A DNA stretch of 64,000 bases from VXNE01 sp963664635 (lineage in GTDB: Bacteria > Pseudomonadota > Gammaproteobacteria > Pseudomonadales > Azotimanducaceae), in the NCBI GenBank assembly GCA_963664635.1, contig OY761542.1:4960001-5024000 (forward strand). The letters run 5' to 3'. A model generated the notes under the pieces. The model did not search any database, was not told where the DNA came from, and saw nothing but the letters and a program-made list of their open reading frames with translations. Shown here piece after piece: positions 26,077-33,758 of the stretch; position 1 is the first letter of the stretch; each line of letters begins with the position of its first letter. A program made the translations under genes and the position numbers.

Positions 26077-26109
26077 CCTCAGTAGCGCCTCAGTAGCGCC
26101 TCAGTAGCG
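26077..26109 (-). repeat. Three tandem 11-bp repeats across the mauB stop
   Basis: Plus-strand unit CCTCAGTAGCG occurs three times. On the coding strand each copy reads CGCTACTGAGG, so it carries an RY-stop: the first copy supplies the real mauB stop and the other two form extra stop-containing leader up to mauE. Confidence 0.85.
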
Positions 26110-27237
26110 CAGCAGGTTGCCGGCGCCCCCCGTCTCGATGACGCGCTGACGCTTGCCCGTGCGCAACTCGTGGACCTGGACGCCCGCGCCGATGGCGGCC
26201 ACCAGCAGGGGTTCTTCGCCCTCCACCACCAGCAGTGCCGACGCCGGTTCCTCGAAGGCGATCTTGCCGATGCGGCGCTGCGTCGCGCGGTGGAACAGCC
26301 ACGCCTCCGGACCGGCGTCGTCCTGCGTGTCCTCGCCGCCCTCGTGCACCAGCGCCACGAGCAGGTCGTGTCCCGCGTGGAACGCGGCCGGCTGTCCGCC
26401 GCCGGGTCTCCAGCCCTCGTCTTCCTCTCCGAGCAGGGACCAGGACTCGCCCAGGACGATCTCGCCATCCTGAACGATCACTTCCCGGGTCTGCCCCTCG
26501 AAGCTCATGAACTGCCAGCCATCAGTGGTCTGCACCGGCTGGTCGAAGAGCGGGTCTTCGTCGACGGAGAAGAATGGCTCGGTACGCACGCGCGCCGCCT
26601 CCGCCCCGTTCTCGTCGAGGCCGATCCACTGCAACGTGCCGTCGCCGCAGATCATCAGGAACCCGCGCTCTCCGGCCGGCAGCGTGGTGGCGCAGCCGGG
26701 GGTGGAGATCTCGCCGACGAAGTTGCGGTTCTCGACATCCACGACGGTCACGGACTGCGCCGGGGTCATGTTGAAGACCGTCGCGTAACGGCCTCCGGAG
26801 AGGAGGCCGAGGTAGTGCAGGTGCAGCGCCGTCATCTTCGGCGGAATCACGACCTCCGCCGTCGGGGCGAGGGTGTTGTGCGCGTAGATGCGCAGGACGT
26901 CCGTGCGCTCGCCGTCGTAGCGCCGCGTGTAGTGCGTTTCGGCGGCGTAGATCTCCCCGCGGCCCGCATGGCGGCGAACGGTCGGCGTCCAGGGCGTCAG
27001 CGACAGCGTGCCACGCATCTCCCCGTCCGCCGCGTCGAACACGAACGCGCCGCCAAGCAGCCCCTTGACGATGAACCACGTCGAGGCGGGCGGACCCAGT
27101 TCCGTCGGGGCTACCGGAGACGGGGTGACGCCGGCGCCGGTGGCGGTCCCGGCCCAGAGGCAGGCCGCGAGCAACACGACGGCGCCGCGTCCAATCCGGG
27201 CGGGCCTCTGGCGCCGACGTTCTTCCAGACCTTCCAT
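26101..27237 (-). CDS. mauB: TTQ amine dehydrogenase heavy chain
   Basis: 378 residues from ATG 27237, chosen because it begins a signal peptide (VVLLAACLWAGTATGAG). The mature part is a seven-bladed propeller with HYTRRYDGERTDVLRIYAHNTLAPTAE split over two blades, MTALHLHYLGLLSGGRY, PGCATTLPAGERGFLMICGDG and FFSVDEDPLFD, all typical of methylamine and aromatic amine dehydrogenase heavy chains. It forms an alpha2beta2 periplasmic enzyme with the light chain, oxidising a primary amine to aldehyde plus ammonia. First gene of the operon B-E-D-A-cytochrome-SulP; a 209-bp region separates it from the divergent alcohol dehydrogenase. Confidence 0.92.
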   Translation of the reverse strand: MEGLEERRRQRPARIGRGAVVLLAACLWAGTATGAGVTPSPVAPTELGPPASTWFIVKGLLGGAFVFDAADGEMRGTLSLTPWTPTVRRHAGRGEIYAAETHYTRRYDGERTDVLRIYAHNTLAPTAEVVIPPKMTALHLHYLGLLSGGRYATVFNMTPAQSVTVVDVENRNFVGEISTPGCATTLPAGERGFLMICGDGTLQWIGLDENGAEAARVRTEPFFSVDEDPLFDQPVQTTDGWQFMSFEGQTREVIVQDGEIVLGESWSLLGEEDEGWRPGGGQPAAFHAGHDLLVALVHEGGEDTQDDAGPEAWLFHRATQRRIGKIAFEEPASALLVVEGEEPLLVAAIGAGVQVHELRTGKRQRVIETGGAGNLLRY

Positions 27238-27446
27238 CGTCCCGCCGCGCCCGCAGCCTGTGCCGCGAGCCCGATCCGCCACGCAGTCCATAGAACGCCG
27301 CTCCAGGGTGACACCAACCGTTCCGAGTCTGTCCCATAGCAACCCGCGGGGCAACCGGCGCGCGGTGCGAGGCCGTGTTCGCTTTGCCCGCCCCCGCGAA
27401 ATCCGACACACTGCTTACGCACAGGGCCGCGGACGGGGGGACGGAC
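27238..27446. promoter_or_regulatory. Divergent region between mauB and the alcohol dehydrogenase gene
   Basis: About 209 bp with no convincing gene. It must hold the amine dehydrogenase operon promoter on the minus strand, but I could not pick a well-spaced -35/-10 pair by eye. Confidence 0.35.
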
Positions 27447-28465
27447 ATGCGCACTGTTCAGATGCTTGGCAACTGCGGCGTCGACGTGGTCGACCTCGCC
27501 GACCCCGAGCCGCGGGAGGGCGACGAGGTCGTTGTCCAGGTCATGTCCTCGCCGCTCTGCGGGTCCGAGCGCCACGCCTGGGACGGCCCCAACGCCATGG
27601 GCGCCGGAGAGGTGCTCAATGGCGGCCACGAAGGCGCCGGTATCGTCGCCAAGGCCCGCGGTTCGAGCCACGTCAAGGAAGGCGACCGGGTGGTGCTGCA
27701 CGCGGCCAGCCCCTGCGGAAGCTGCCGCTACTGCGTCGCCGGCCACTGGGTCCTCTGCGACAGCCCACGCGGCCGGCGCCTGCCAGGCAATCACTCGCAG
27801 TACGTGCTGGTGAACGAACGCAGTTGCCTGCCGCTGGCCGACGACATCGACTTCGAGACCGGCGCCCTCTTCGGCGATGCCATCGGCACGCCCTTCCGGG
27901 CGCTCAAGCGCCTCGGCGTCTCCGGCTTCGACACCGTGCTGATCACGGGCCAGGGACCGATCGGCCTCGCGGCAACCATGCTCTGCCGCTTCCTGAACGC
28001 CCGCACCATCGTGCTGGACATCAATCCCTACCGGCTCGAACGGGGCCGCCGGTGCGGCGCCGACGTGTGCCTCAACCCCGCCGAGGAACAGGACATCCGC
28101 GCCCGGCTCGCCGAGATCGCCGGACCCCGCGGGATCGCGTCGCCCTGGAGTGTTCCGGGGCCCAGGAGGCGCAGACGCTGTGCCTCGACGCGCTGCGCAA
28201 GAGCGGGCGCATGGCGCTCGTCGGGGTCAGCGACAAGGGTCCGACGATCGACACGATGCAGCACTTCACGCTGAAGGAGATCGAGGTGATCGGCACCTGG
28301 TACTCCGCACCGACCGACCACGAGGAACTCCAGGCGCTCGTCCGGCGCGGCCTGCCGGCGGCGGACATGGTGACCCACCGCTTCGGCATCGAGCAGGCTC
28401 CGGAAGCGTTCGACCTGTTCTTCGGCGGCGAGGCCGCCAAGGTCGTCCTCGAACCCTGGCGCTGA
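27447..28465 (+). pseudogene. Zinc-type alcohol dehydrogenase, frameshifted
   Basis: ATG 27447 starts a medium-chain dehydrogenase: catalytic zinc ligands in SPLCGSERHAW and NGGHEGAG, structural-zinc cysteines in CGSCRYCVAGHWVLC, Rossmann motif LITGQGPIGLAA. Near 28131-28145 the frame fails: the continuation (VALECSGAQEAQTLCLDAL...EVIGTWYSAP...VVLEPWR) lies in another frame, consistent with loss of one base after GGGATCG. Either a true one-base deletion has inactivated the gene or the assembly has an error. The last ~450 bp are partly repeated at 30730-31019 beyond the ATPase-PIN insert. Confidence 0.8.
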
Positions 28466-28610
28466 GGCCGGCCGATGGTCCGCCTTCGCGACCGTGTCAG
28501 GCGTCTATCAGCACGCCCGGATTGAGGATGCCGTTCGGGTCCAGGCGTCCCTTCGCCGCCTTCAGCACCTCCGCGAACAGGTCCGGGCGCTGGCGGTCCC
28601 AGCCGGAACG
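28010..28610. repeat. Flanking duplication, left copy
   Basis: This stretch (3' part of the alcohol dehydrogenase plus the 3' tip of an FAD oxidase on the opposite strand) is matched nearly base for base by 30730-31165. The right copy has two internal deletions, one of about 170 bp after GGGGCCGCCGG and one of 33 bp after CTTCGGCATC. The copies bracket the lower-GC insert at about 28611-30729. Confidence 0.85.
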
Positions 28611-28612
28611 GC
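28497..28612 (-). pseudogene. 3' fragment of the FAD-binding oxidase
   Basis: On the minus strand these bases encode the C-terminal end (KAAKGRLDPNGILNPGVLID) of the intact oxidase at 31051-32658, with a few substitutions. The match stops sharply at CCCAGCCGG, where unrelated sequence begins. It is a dead copy created by the flanking duplication. Confidence 0.8.
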
Positions 28613-28815
28613 CCAAGTCGTGGACACTCAGCCGCTGACCCTCGGCTCGTCAGACCAAATCGGGCCGCCACCGCCCCACACGCCTACTTGTCCTACATTC
28701 TCAGTGGTTCTCCATTGGGCCGAGCACCCTCAGTCCTTCCCCGTCGTGATAGGCTGGTTCGCATTTTCCTTCGGTCGCACGTCCCGCGGTCGACCAGTCG
28801 TGTGGAGCGAGCCCG
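28613..28815. other. Left edge of the insert, upstream region of the ATPase gene
   Basis: About 200 bp between the oxidase fragment and the ATPase start. Base composition becomes less GC-rich here. No gene seen; it should hold the promoter of the two-gene module, but I could not define boxes with confidence. Confidence 0.4.
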
Positions 28816-30141
28816 GTGAGACAAGTCCAGAAGCTGATCGTGCAGGATGTTCGCTGCTTCCAAGGTGCCCAAATGGGTGATCTGCGCCCTATCACGCTTC
28901 TGGTCGGTGAAAACAGCACGGGTAAATCCACGTTTCTCGGATGTTATCGAGTTCTGTCGGAGCTTCTCTTCCCTTGGCCCCGCCCGACCTCTCAGCCTGA
29001 TTTCAACGAAGAGCCGTTCTCGATGGGATCATTCAGAGATATCGTCCGGTCCCGTCGAGGGCCAAGAGGCCGAATCGACGAGTTTAGGCTTGGGATCGCA
29101 GTCGACTCCTCACGTCGGTCCGAGCCCGGATTTGAATTATGGACTACTTTCACCGAGAAAGGGTCGCAGCCAGTCGTCTCATCCTTTCGCTGGGACTTCG
29201 GTGAACCGGAGTTCCTCGAAGTACGCCCTAACGTAAGCGGTCAAACGACCTGGAAGACTCCCTACCATGAGATAGTAACGGACTTCCCATTCGACTTCTT
29301 CCGCATCGGCGGAAACATGTTCGTTCGAGGAGGAGACGAAAAAGGACTAGATGCGGTATTGGACTACGTACGCAAGCTCTTTCCCCAAGAGACTGACGAT
29401 CCATGGTCTCTCTCTGAACAGTTGAGTCCGCCCCAGTCAACTCTGGTGCCAGGGGCTCCCCTTCGGTCCAAACCAACTCGAACCTACAACCCAATACGAG
29501 AAATGGCTTCATCGGACGGCGAGCACGTGCCGATGCTAATGATGAGGCTAAACCGCACAGATAAGCAGCACTGGAACTCGCTGCACGACAACCTTGTCGA
29601 TTTCGGCCGCGAATCGGGGATGTTCTCGGACGTAAAGGTCAAGGGTCATGGCAGGCAGATGAGCGACCCGTTTCAACTTCAGGTAAAGGTCAGAACAGGG
29701 CCAAACGCAAACATCATGGATGTTGGCTACGGCGTCAGTCAGAGCTTGCCAATCCTCGTCGACATAATGGCTCAAGACGAGATGGGGCATCGCTCTCGGC
29801 GCCAAAACCGGACGTTTCTGCTACAGCAGCCGGAGGTGCACCTACATCCTCGCGGCCAAGCCGAACTAGCCAGCTTGTTCGTTCAATCCGTGAGGAAACA
29901 CCGCAACCGCTTCCTTGTCGAAACCCATAGCGATTACATCGTCGATCGCGTTCGCATTTCCGTGAGAAAGAAGGAGCTGGAGCCAGAGGACGTCTCGATA
30001 CTCTATTTCGACCCACAAGGAAACTCGGTCACGATACACAATCTATCTCTGGATGGCGATGGCAATCTGCGGAGTGTACCTCGGGGCTACCGAGACTTTT
30101 TTGCGAAAGAGACCGACCGCCTCCTTGGTTTCGCGGACTGA
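28816..30141 (+). CDS. AAA family ATPase, DUF3696-like, probable defence or toxin partner
   Basis: 441 residues from GTG 28816. Walker A GENSTGKST at 31-39, ABC-like signature DVGYGVSQSLPIL at 302-314, Walker B region LLQQPEVHLHP at 335-345 and switch histidine in ETHSDYIVDR at 369-378, followed by the DUF3696-type ending (KKELEPEDVSILYFD). The usual LIEQPE of the family reads LLQQPE, so one acidic position is glutamine. Related SMC/OLD-like ATPases occur in anti-phage systems together with a nuclease. The PIN gene follows after 15 bp. Codon choice and lower GC set it apart from all neighbours, which supports horizontal origin. Confidence 0.85.
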   Translation: MRQVQKLIVQDVRCFQGAQMGDLRPITLLVGENSTGKSTFLGCYRVLSELLFPWPRPTSQPDFNEEPFSMGSFRDIVRSRRGPRGRIDEFRLGIAVDSSRRSEPGFELWTTFTEKGSQPVVSSFRWDFGEPEFLEVRPNVSGQTTWKTPYHEIVTDFPFDFFRIGGNMFVRGGDEKGLDAVLDYVRKLFPQETDDPWSLSEQLSPPQSTLVPGAPLRSKPTRTYNPIREMASSDGEHVPMLMMRLNRTDKQHWNSLHDNLVDFGRESGMFSDVKVKGHGRQMSDPFQLQVKVRTGPNANIMDVGYGVSQSLPILVDIMAQDEMGHRSRRQNRTFLLQQPEVHLHPRGQAELASLFVQSVRKHRNRFLVETHSDYIVDRVRISVRKKELEPEDVSILYFDPQGNSVTIHNLSLDGDGNLRSVPRGYRDFFAKETDRLLGFAD

Positions 30142-30156
30142 TGATGGGGCCAAGTC

Positions 30157-30606
30157 GTGTGCATAATAGTTGATGCGTGTACACTGGCCGACTTTCTGGC
30201 CGACCCGATTCAAGAAGACGCCATGCCCATCCGGGCATGGCTCGCCAAGGGTTCTGGTCGACTTGTATATTCGACCGGTGGTCAGTACGGCAGAGAGCTC
30301 GACCGGTCTCCGAATCTAAAGCGCAAGCTGCTCGATTATGCTCAGAGGGGACAAGCGGTTTGGATTCCACCAGAGAGGTTCTCCAACGACGAAGAGGCGC
30401 TATCAAAGCGGGAAGATCTTCGCTCGAACGATCCACACGTACTGGCGCTAGCTCGGGAGAGTAATGCGCGCTTACTGTTCACCAAGGACAACGGTCTGAC
30501 GACCGACTTTAAAAACAAAATGTTAATTGATGGACCCCGTGGCAAGGTCTACTCCCGTGCAGCAAACAAGCACTTGCTTACCAGATCAGCGTGCTCGGGC
30601 ATTTGA
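30157..30606 (+). CDS. PIN-domain-like nuclease, partner of the ATPase
   Basis: 149 residues from GTG 30157, 15 bp after the ATPase stop. The N-terminal strand CIIVDACTLADF has the first acidic residue (D6). Further candidates are E47 (GRELD), D92 in SNDPHVLALAR and D111/D117 in LLFTKDNGLTTDF, matching the acidic cluster of PIN RNases, which cut RNA with Mg2+. No VapB-like antitoxin is adjacent; the ATPase may control it instead. Lower GC than the surroundings, like the ATPase. The assignment rests on motif order, not on a close known homologue. Confidence 0.72.
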   Translation: MCIIVDACTLADFLADPIQEDAMPIRAWLAKGSGRLVYSTGGQYGRELDRSPNLKRKLLDYAQRGQAVWIPPERFSNDEEALSKREDLRSNDPHVLALARESNARLLFTKDNGLTTDFKNKMLIDGPRGKVYSRAANKHLLTRSACSGI

Positions 30607-30667
30607 GCTCCGGTACTATACACACTGATCGATGGTGTGCCCTTCGCCGAGAGGGGTGGAGCGGGGC

Positions 30668-30702
30668 CTAGCTATATCTAGCTAAGCTAGCGAGGATCCT
30701 CG
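30668..30702. repeat. Palindromic sequences at the right edge of the insert
   Basis: CTAGCT...AGCTAG inverted repeat (30668-30690) followed at once by the perfect 12-bp palindrome CGAGGATCCTCG (30691-30702), just before the right flanking copy. It could be a terminator for the two-gene module or a scar of integration. Confidence 0.5.
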
Positions 30703-30729
30703 TTCAAGGTGACCGCCGACGCGGCCTAC

Positions 30730-31019
30730 ACCATCGTGCTCGACATCAACCCCTACCGGCTCGAACGGGGCCGCCGGCGCTGCGCGAGAGCGGGCGCATG
30801 GCGCTCGTCGGGGTCAGCGACAAGGGTCCGACGATCGACACGATGCAGCACTTCACGCTGAAGGAGATCGAGGTGATCGGGACGTGGTACTCCGCACCGA
30901 CCGACCACGAGGAACTCGAGGCGCTCGTCCGGCGCGGCCTGCCGGCGGCGGACATGGTGACCCACCGCTTCGGCATCGGCGGCGAGGCCGCCAAGGTCGT
31001 CCTCGAACCCTGGCGCTGA
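30730..31019 (+). pseudogene. Alcohol dehydrogenase 3' fragment (right flanking copy)
   Basis: Starts at ACCATCGTGCTCGACATCAA and matches 28010 onward, then jumps from GGGGCCGCCGG directly to the RESGRMALVGVSDKG region, and also lacks 33 bp near the C-terminus before ending at the same TGA. It has no start and cannot make an enzyme. Confidence 0.85.
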
Positions 31020-31050
31020 GGCCGGCCGCCGGTGCGCCTCCGCGACGGCG

Positions 31051-32658
31051 TCAGGGGTCTATCAGCACGCCCGGATTGAGGATGCCGTTCGGGTCCAGGC
31101 GTCCCTTCGCCGCCTTCAGCACCTCCGCGAACAGGTCCGGGCGCTGCCGGTCCCAGCCGGGACGATGCATGCGTCCCACGGCGTGGTGGTGGGTGACCGT
31201 GCCCCCCGCCTCGACGATCGCCGCCGTCGCCTCGTCCTTGATGGTCTGCCACTGTTCGGCTTCGCCGCCGCGGGCGGCCGGCCCGTTCCAGGAATAGTAC
31301 GGCGCCGGCCCGTCCGGGTAGACGTGCGTGAAGCGGCACGACAACGCGGCGCCCGCGCCGAGCACTTCCGCGAGCACCCGGGTCACCCGTTCGCGCACCG
31401 CCGCATCGAAATCCGGCCAGCGGTCCCAGGTGATCGCCGTCTCGAAGGTGTCCGAGAGCAGTCCGAGGCCGTTCGTCGCACCGGCATTGACGCCGATGAA
31501 GGCGTTGCGCCACGCCCCGACCGCCCCACCCCGGCCCGTCGCCTGCCCGCTGCCGTCGTCGACCACGATCTCGTCGTCCGCGACGCGCCCGCCGTGCTCC
31601 CGGGCCAGCGCGACCGCCTGCTCGATGTTGGCGCCCTGCGGGATGTCCGCCGATTCGAAGCCAACGATCAGCAGGGCCGAAGTGCCGTCGAGCCCGGCAC
31701 TCGCCCGCGCCTCCACGGGATCCAGAATGCGCAGGTTGGCCGGCCACAGCTTCGCCTGGACGATGGCCCGCACCGCTTCCGTACCCGCGTGCCAGTCCGG
31801 GAACGTGATGCCTGCCGTGCCCCGGAACCGCGGGCGCTTCTGCAGGCGCAGCCAGCACTCGCTGATGATGCCGAGCGTGCCTTCCGAGCCGATCACGAGG
31901 CGGTCGGGACTCGGTCCGGCGCCGCTGCCGGGCAAGCGCCGCGTCTCCATCCACCCGGCCGGAGACAGCATGCGCGTCGACTCCACGAAATCGTCGATGT
32001 GGGTGTGGTTGGTCGCGTAGTGGCCGCCGGAACGCGTGGCCACCCAGCCGCCCACCGTGGACCACGGAAAGCTCTGCGGGAAGTGGCGCAGGGTGAGTCC
32101 CATGGGCCGCAGCGCCGCCTCCAGGTCGGGACCCAGGAGTCCGGCCTGAAAGCGCCCCGCGCGAGAGACCTCGTCGATCTCGATTACTTCGCTCAGGTGG
32201 TCGAGGTCGATGCTGACCGCGGCCTCCGACGTCTCGGGCACGTTCACGCCCCACACCACCGACGTGGCCCCGCCGTAGGGAATCGCCGTGTATCCGCCGG
32301 CGTCGCACCACGCGAGCACGGCCTCGAGTTCGTCCTCCGTGCGCGGATGCGCCACCGCGTCCGGCGGGTTGTCGAACACCCCGCGCAACGCCTTCAGGAG
32401 CTCCATCGAGTGTCCGCCGTAGGTGTGCGTCGCGCGTTCCGCGTGATCCGTCGTCACGAACCCGCCAAGGCGCGCGGGGACATCGATGCGGGCCGGCCGC
32501 AGTGGCACGTCCGCCAGGTCGGGGATGGGGGGCGGCGTCACGGCCCGTCCGAAGCGGGCCGACAGCCGCTCGGCCGAGGCCTTGCGCTCCGCATCGGACG
32601 GCTCGTCCGAGACGTAACCCCAGGTCCAGAAACTGCGGCGTTCCGAGCGTGCGGCCAC
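31051..32658 (-). CDS. FAD-binding oxidase (alkyl-DHAP synthase/glycolate oxidase-like)
   Basis: 535 residues from ATG 32658. N-terminal KxFWTWGYVSDEP-type opening of alkyldihydroxyacetonephosphate synthase-like proteins, PCMH-type FAD domain with IPYGGATSVVWG and FPQSFPWSTVGGWVATRSGGH, then GSEGTLGIISE. C-terminal oxidase domain with a histidine cluster GTVTHHHAVGRMHRPGW, which in the AGPS family lies at the active site. Probably a flavin oxidoreductase for a lipid or hydroxy acid; the exact reaction is not clear. Its 3' tip is duplicated at 28497-28612. Confidence 0.87.
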   Translation of the reverse strand: MAARSERRSFWTWGYVSDEPSDAERKASAERLSARFGRAVTPPPIPDLADVPLRPARIDVPARLGGFVTTDHAERATHTYGGHSMELLKALRGVFDNPPDAVAHPRTEDELEAVLAWCDAGGYTAIPYGGATSVVWGVNVPETSEAAVSIDLDHLSEVIEIDEVSRAGRFQAGLLGPDLEAALRPMGLTLRHFPQSFPWSTVGGWVATRSGGHYATNHTHIDDFVESTRMLSPAGWMETRRLPGSGAGPSPDRLVIGSEGTLGIISECWLRLQKRPRFRGTAGITFPDWHAGTEAVRAIVQAKLWPANLRILDPVEARASAGLDGTSALLIVGFESADIPQGANIEQAVALAREHGGRVADDEIVVDDGSGQATGRGGAVGAWRNAFIGVNAGATNGLGLLSDTFETAITWDRWPDFDAAVRERVTRVLAEVLGAGAALSCRFTHVYPDGPAPYYSWNGPAARGGEAEQWQTIKDEATAAIVEAGGTVTHHHAVGRMHRPGWDRQRPDLFAEVLKAAKGRLDPNGILNPGVLIDP

Positions 32659-32808
32659 GCAGGATCCCTCGTTCGACAGCGGCGATGCGGTAAGCTACCA
32701 CGCTCGCGGCCCGAGCCCGGCCCGCCGATCGACTTGAGCCAAGGGAAACCCGTTTCCACCATGCGCGAAACCGCCGTCGCCGCCCCGCAGGGGTTCATCG
32801 GATAACGC

Positions 32809-33213
32809 ATGGGACTCGACCGCGTGCACGGCATCGTGCAGGAAGGCTTCGCGCGGACGATGGGCATCGAGTTCGTCGAGTCCGTCCCCGACCGGGTCGT
32901 CCTGCGCCTGCCCTATCGGCCACACCTCGGCGTGGGGCGCATCCACGGCGGCGCCATCAGTGCATTCGTCGACACCGCCGCCACCGCCGCCTTCTGGTCC
33001 CTTCCCGAACCGCCCCCCAGCGCCCGTGGCGCCACGGTCGGGTTCACGATCAACTTCCTGCGCCTCGCCGTCGGCGTGGACCTCACCGCCACGGCAACGG
33101 TGCGCCGGCGGGGCGGCACGATCTCCGTCGGCGAGGTATGCGTGACGGACGCCGACGGCGCGGAGGTGGCCATGGCCACGGTTACCTACAAGCTCGACGC
33201 CGGCAAGCGTTGA
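32809..33213 (+). CDS. PaaI-type hotdog thioesterase
   Basis: 134 residues from ATG 32809. Single hotdog domain with the hallmark GRIHGGAISAFVDTAATAAFW, where the HGG loop and following aspartate form the active site, and VGFTINFLRLA and ATATVRRRGGTISVGEVCV in later strands. Hydrolyses acyl-CoA thioesters, often aromatic or medium chain, as a rescue enzyme in CoA catabolism. It is divergent from the FAD oxidase and followed 31 bp later by a secreted SnoaL-like protein. Confidence 0.86.
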   Translation: MGLDRVHGIVQEGFARTMGIEFVESVPDRVVLRLPYRPHLGVGRIHGGAISAFVDTAATAAFWSLPEPPPSARGATVGFTINFLRLAVGVDLTATATVRRRGGTISVGEVCVTDADGAEVAMATVTYKLDAGKR

Positions 33214-33244
33214 TGCCCCATTGGACTTCATGCTGGAGGAAACG

Positions 33245-33721
33245 ATGTTGAAATCGATGGCCACGCTCGCCCTCGCCGCGGCGGTGGGCAACGCGGCCCT
33301 TGCCCAGGAAGCAGCCACGGCCGAGATCGCGGCACTCCTCGAGAGCTACGTGCGGGCCGTCAACGCACTGGACGTCGATCTCGCGGAAGAGATCTGGAGC
33401 CAGGAGCCCGGCGTCTCGTTCATCCAGCCGCGCGGCCATCAACGGGGCTGGCCGGACATCCGGCAGAACTTCTACCTCGGGGCGATGGGGGGTTTGCCGA
33501 CGCGCCATCTCACCCTCGGCGAATTCGAAATCCACCCGCTCACCGACGACGCGGCCTGGGCGGAGTTCTACTGGACCTTCGAGGCCAGCCTTCCCGACGG
33601 CACGCCCATCAACACGGCCGGCCGCGAAACCCAGATCTACCGGCGCGAGAACGGCGTCTGGCAGATCCGGCACGTGCACTACTCCGGCATGCCGACGCAG
33701 GAAGAAGGCGAAGGCTTCTAG
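33245..33721 (+). CDS. Secreted SnoaL/DUF4440-like (NTF2-fold) protein
   Basis: 158 residues from ATG 33245, preceded by GAGGAAAC. Signal peptide MLKSMATLALAAAVGNAALA with cleavage before QEAAT. The mature part has the cone-shaped NTF2 pattern: helix IAALLESYVRAVNALD, HQRGWPDIRQNF, and final strands WAEFYWTFEA and ENGVWQIRHVHYS. Members are enzymes or ligand-binding proteins without a common reaction. It precedes the sulfatase by 37 bp, so joint expression is likely. Confidence 0.78.
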   Translation: MLKSMATLALAAAVGNAALAQEAATAEIAALLESYVRAVNALDVDLAEEIWSQEPGVSFIQPRGHQRGWPDIRQNFYLGAMGGLPTRHLTLGEFEIHPLTDDAAWAEFYWTFEASLPDGTPINTAGRETQIYRRENGVWQIRHVHYSGMPTQEEGEGF

Positions 33722-33758
33722 AATAATCTCGCCGCGTCCCCAACCCACGGAGGCCCCG

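Noticed and set aside
30668..30702. Palindromes as ends of an insertion sequence
   Set aside because: No transposase, no matching inverted repeat at the left edge, and the edges are defined instead by duplicated host genes.
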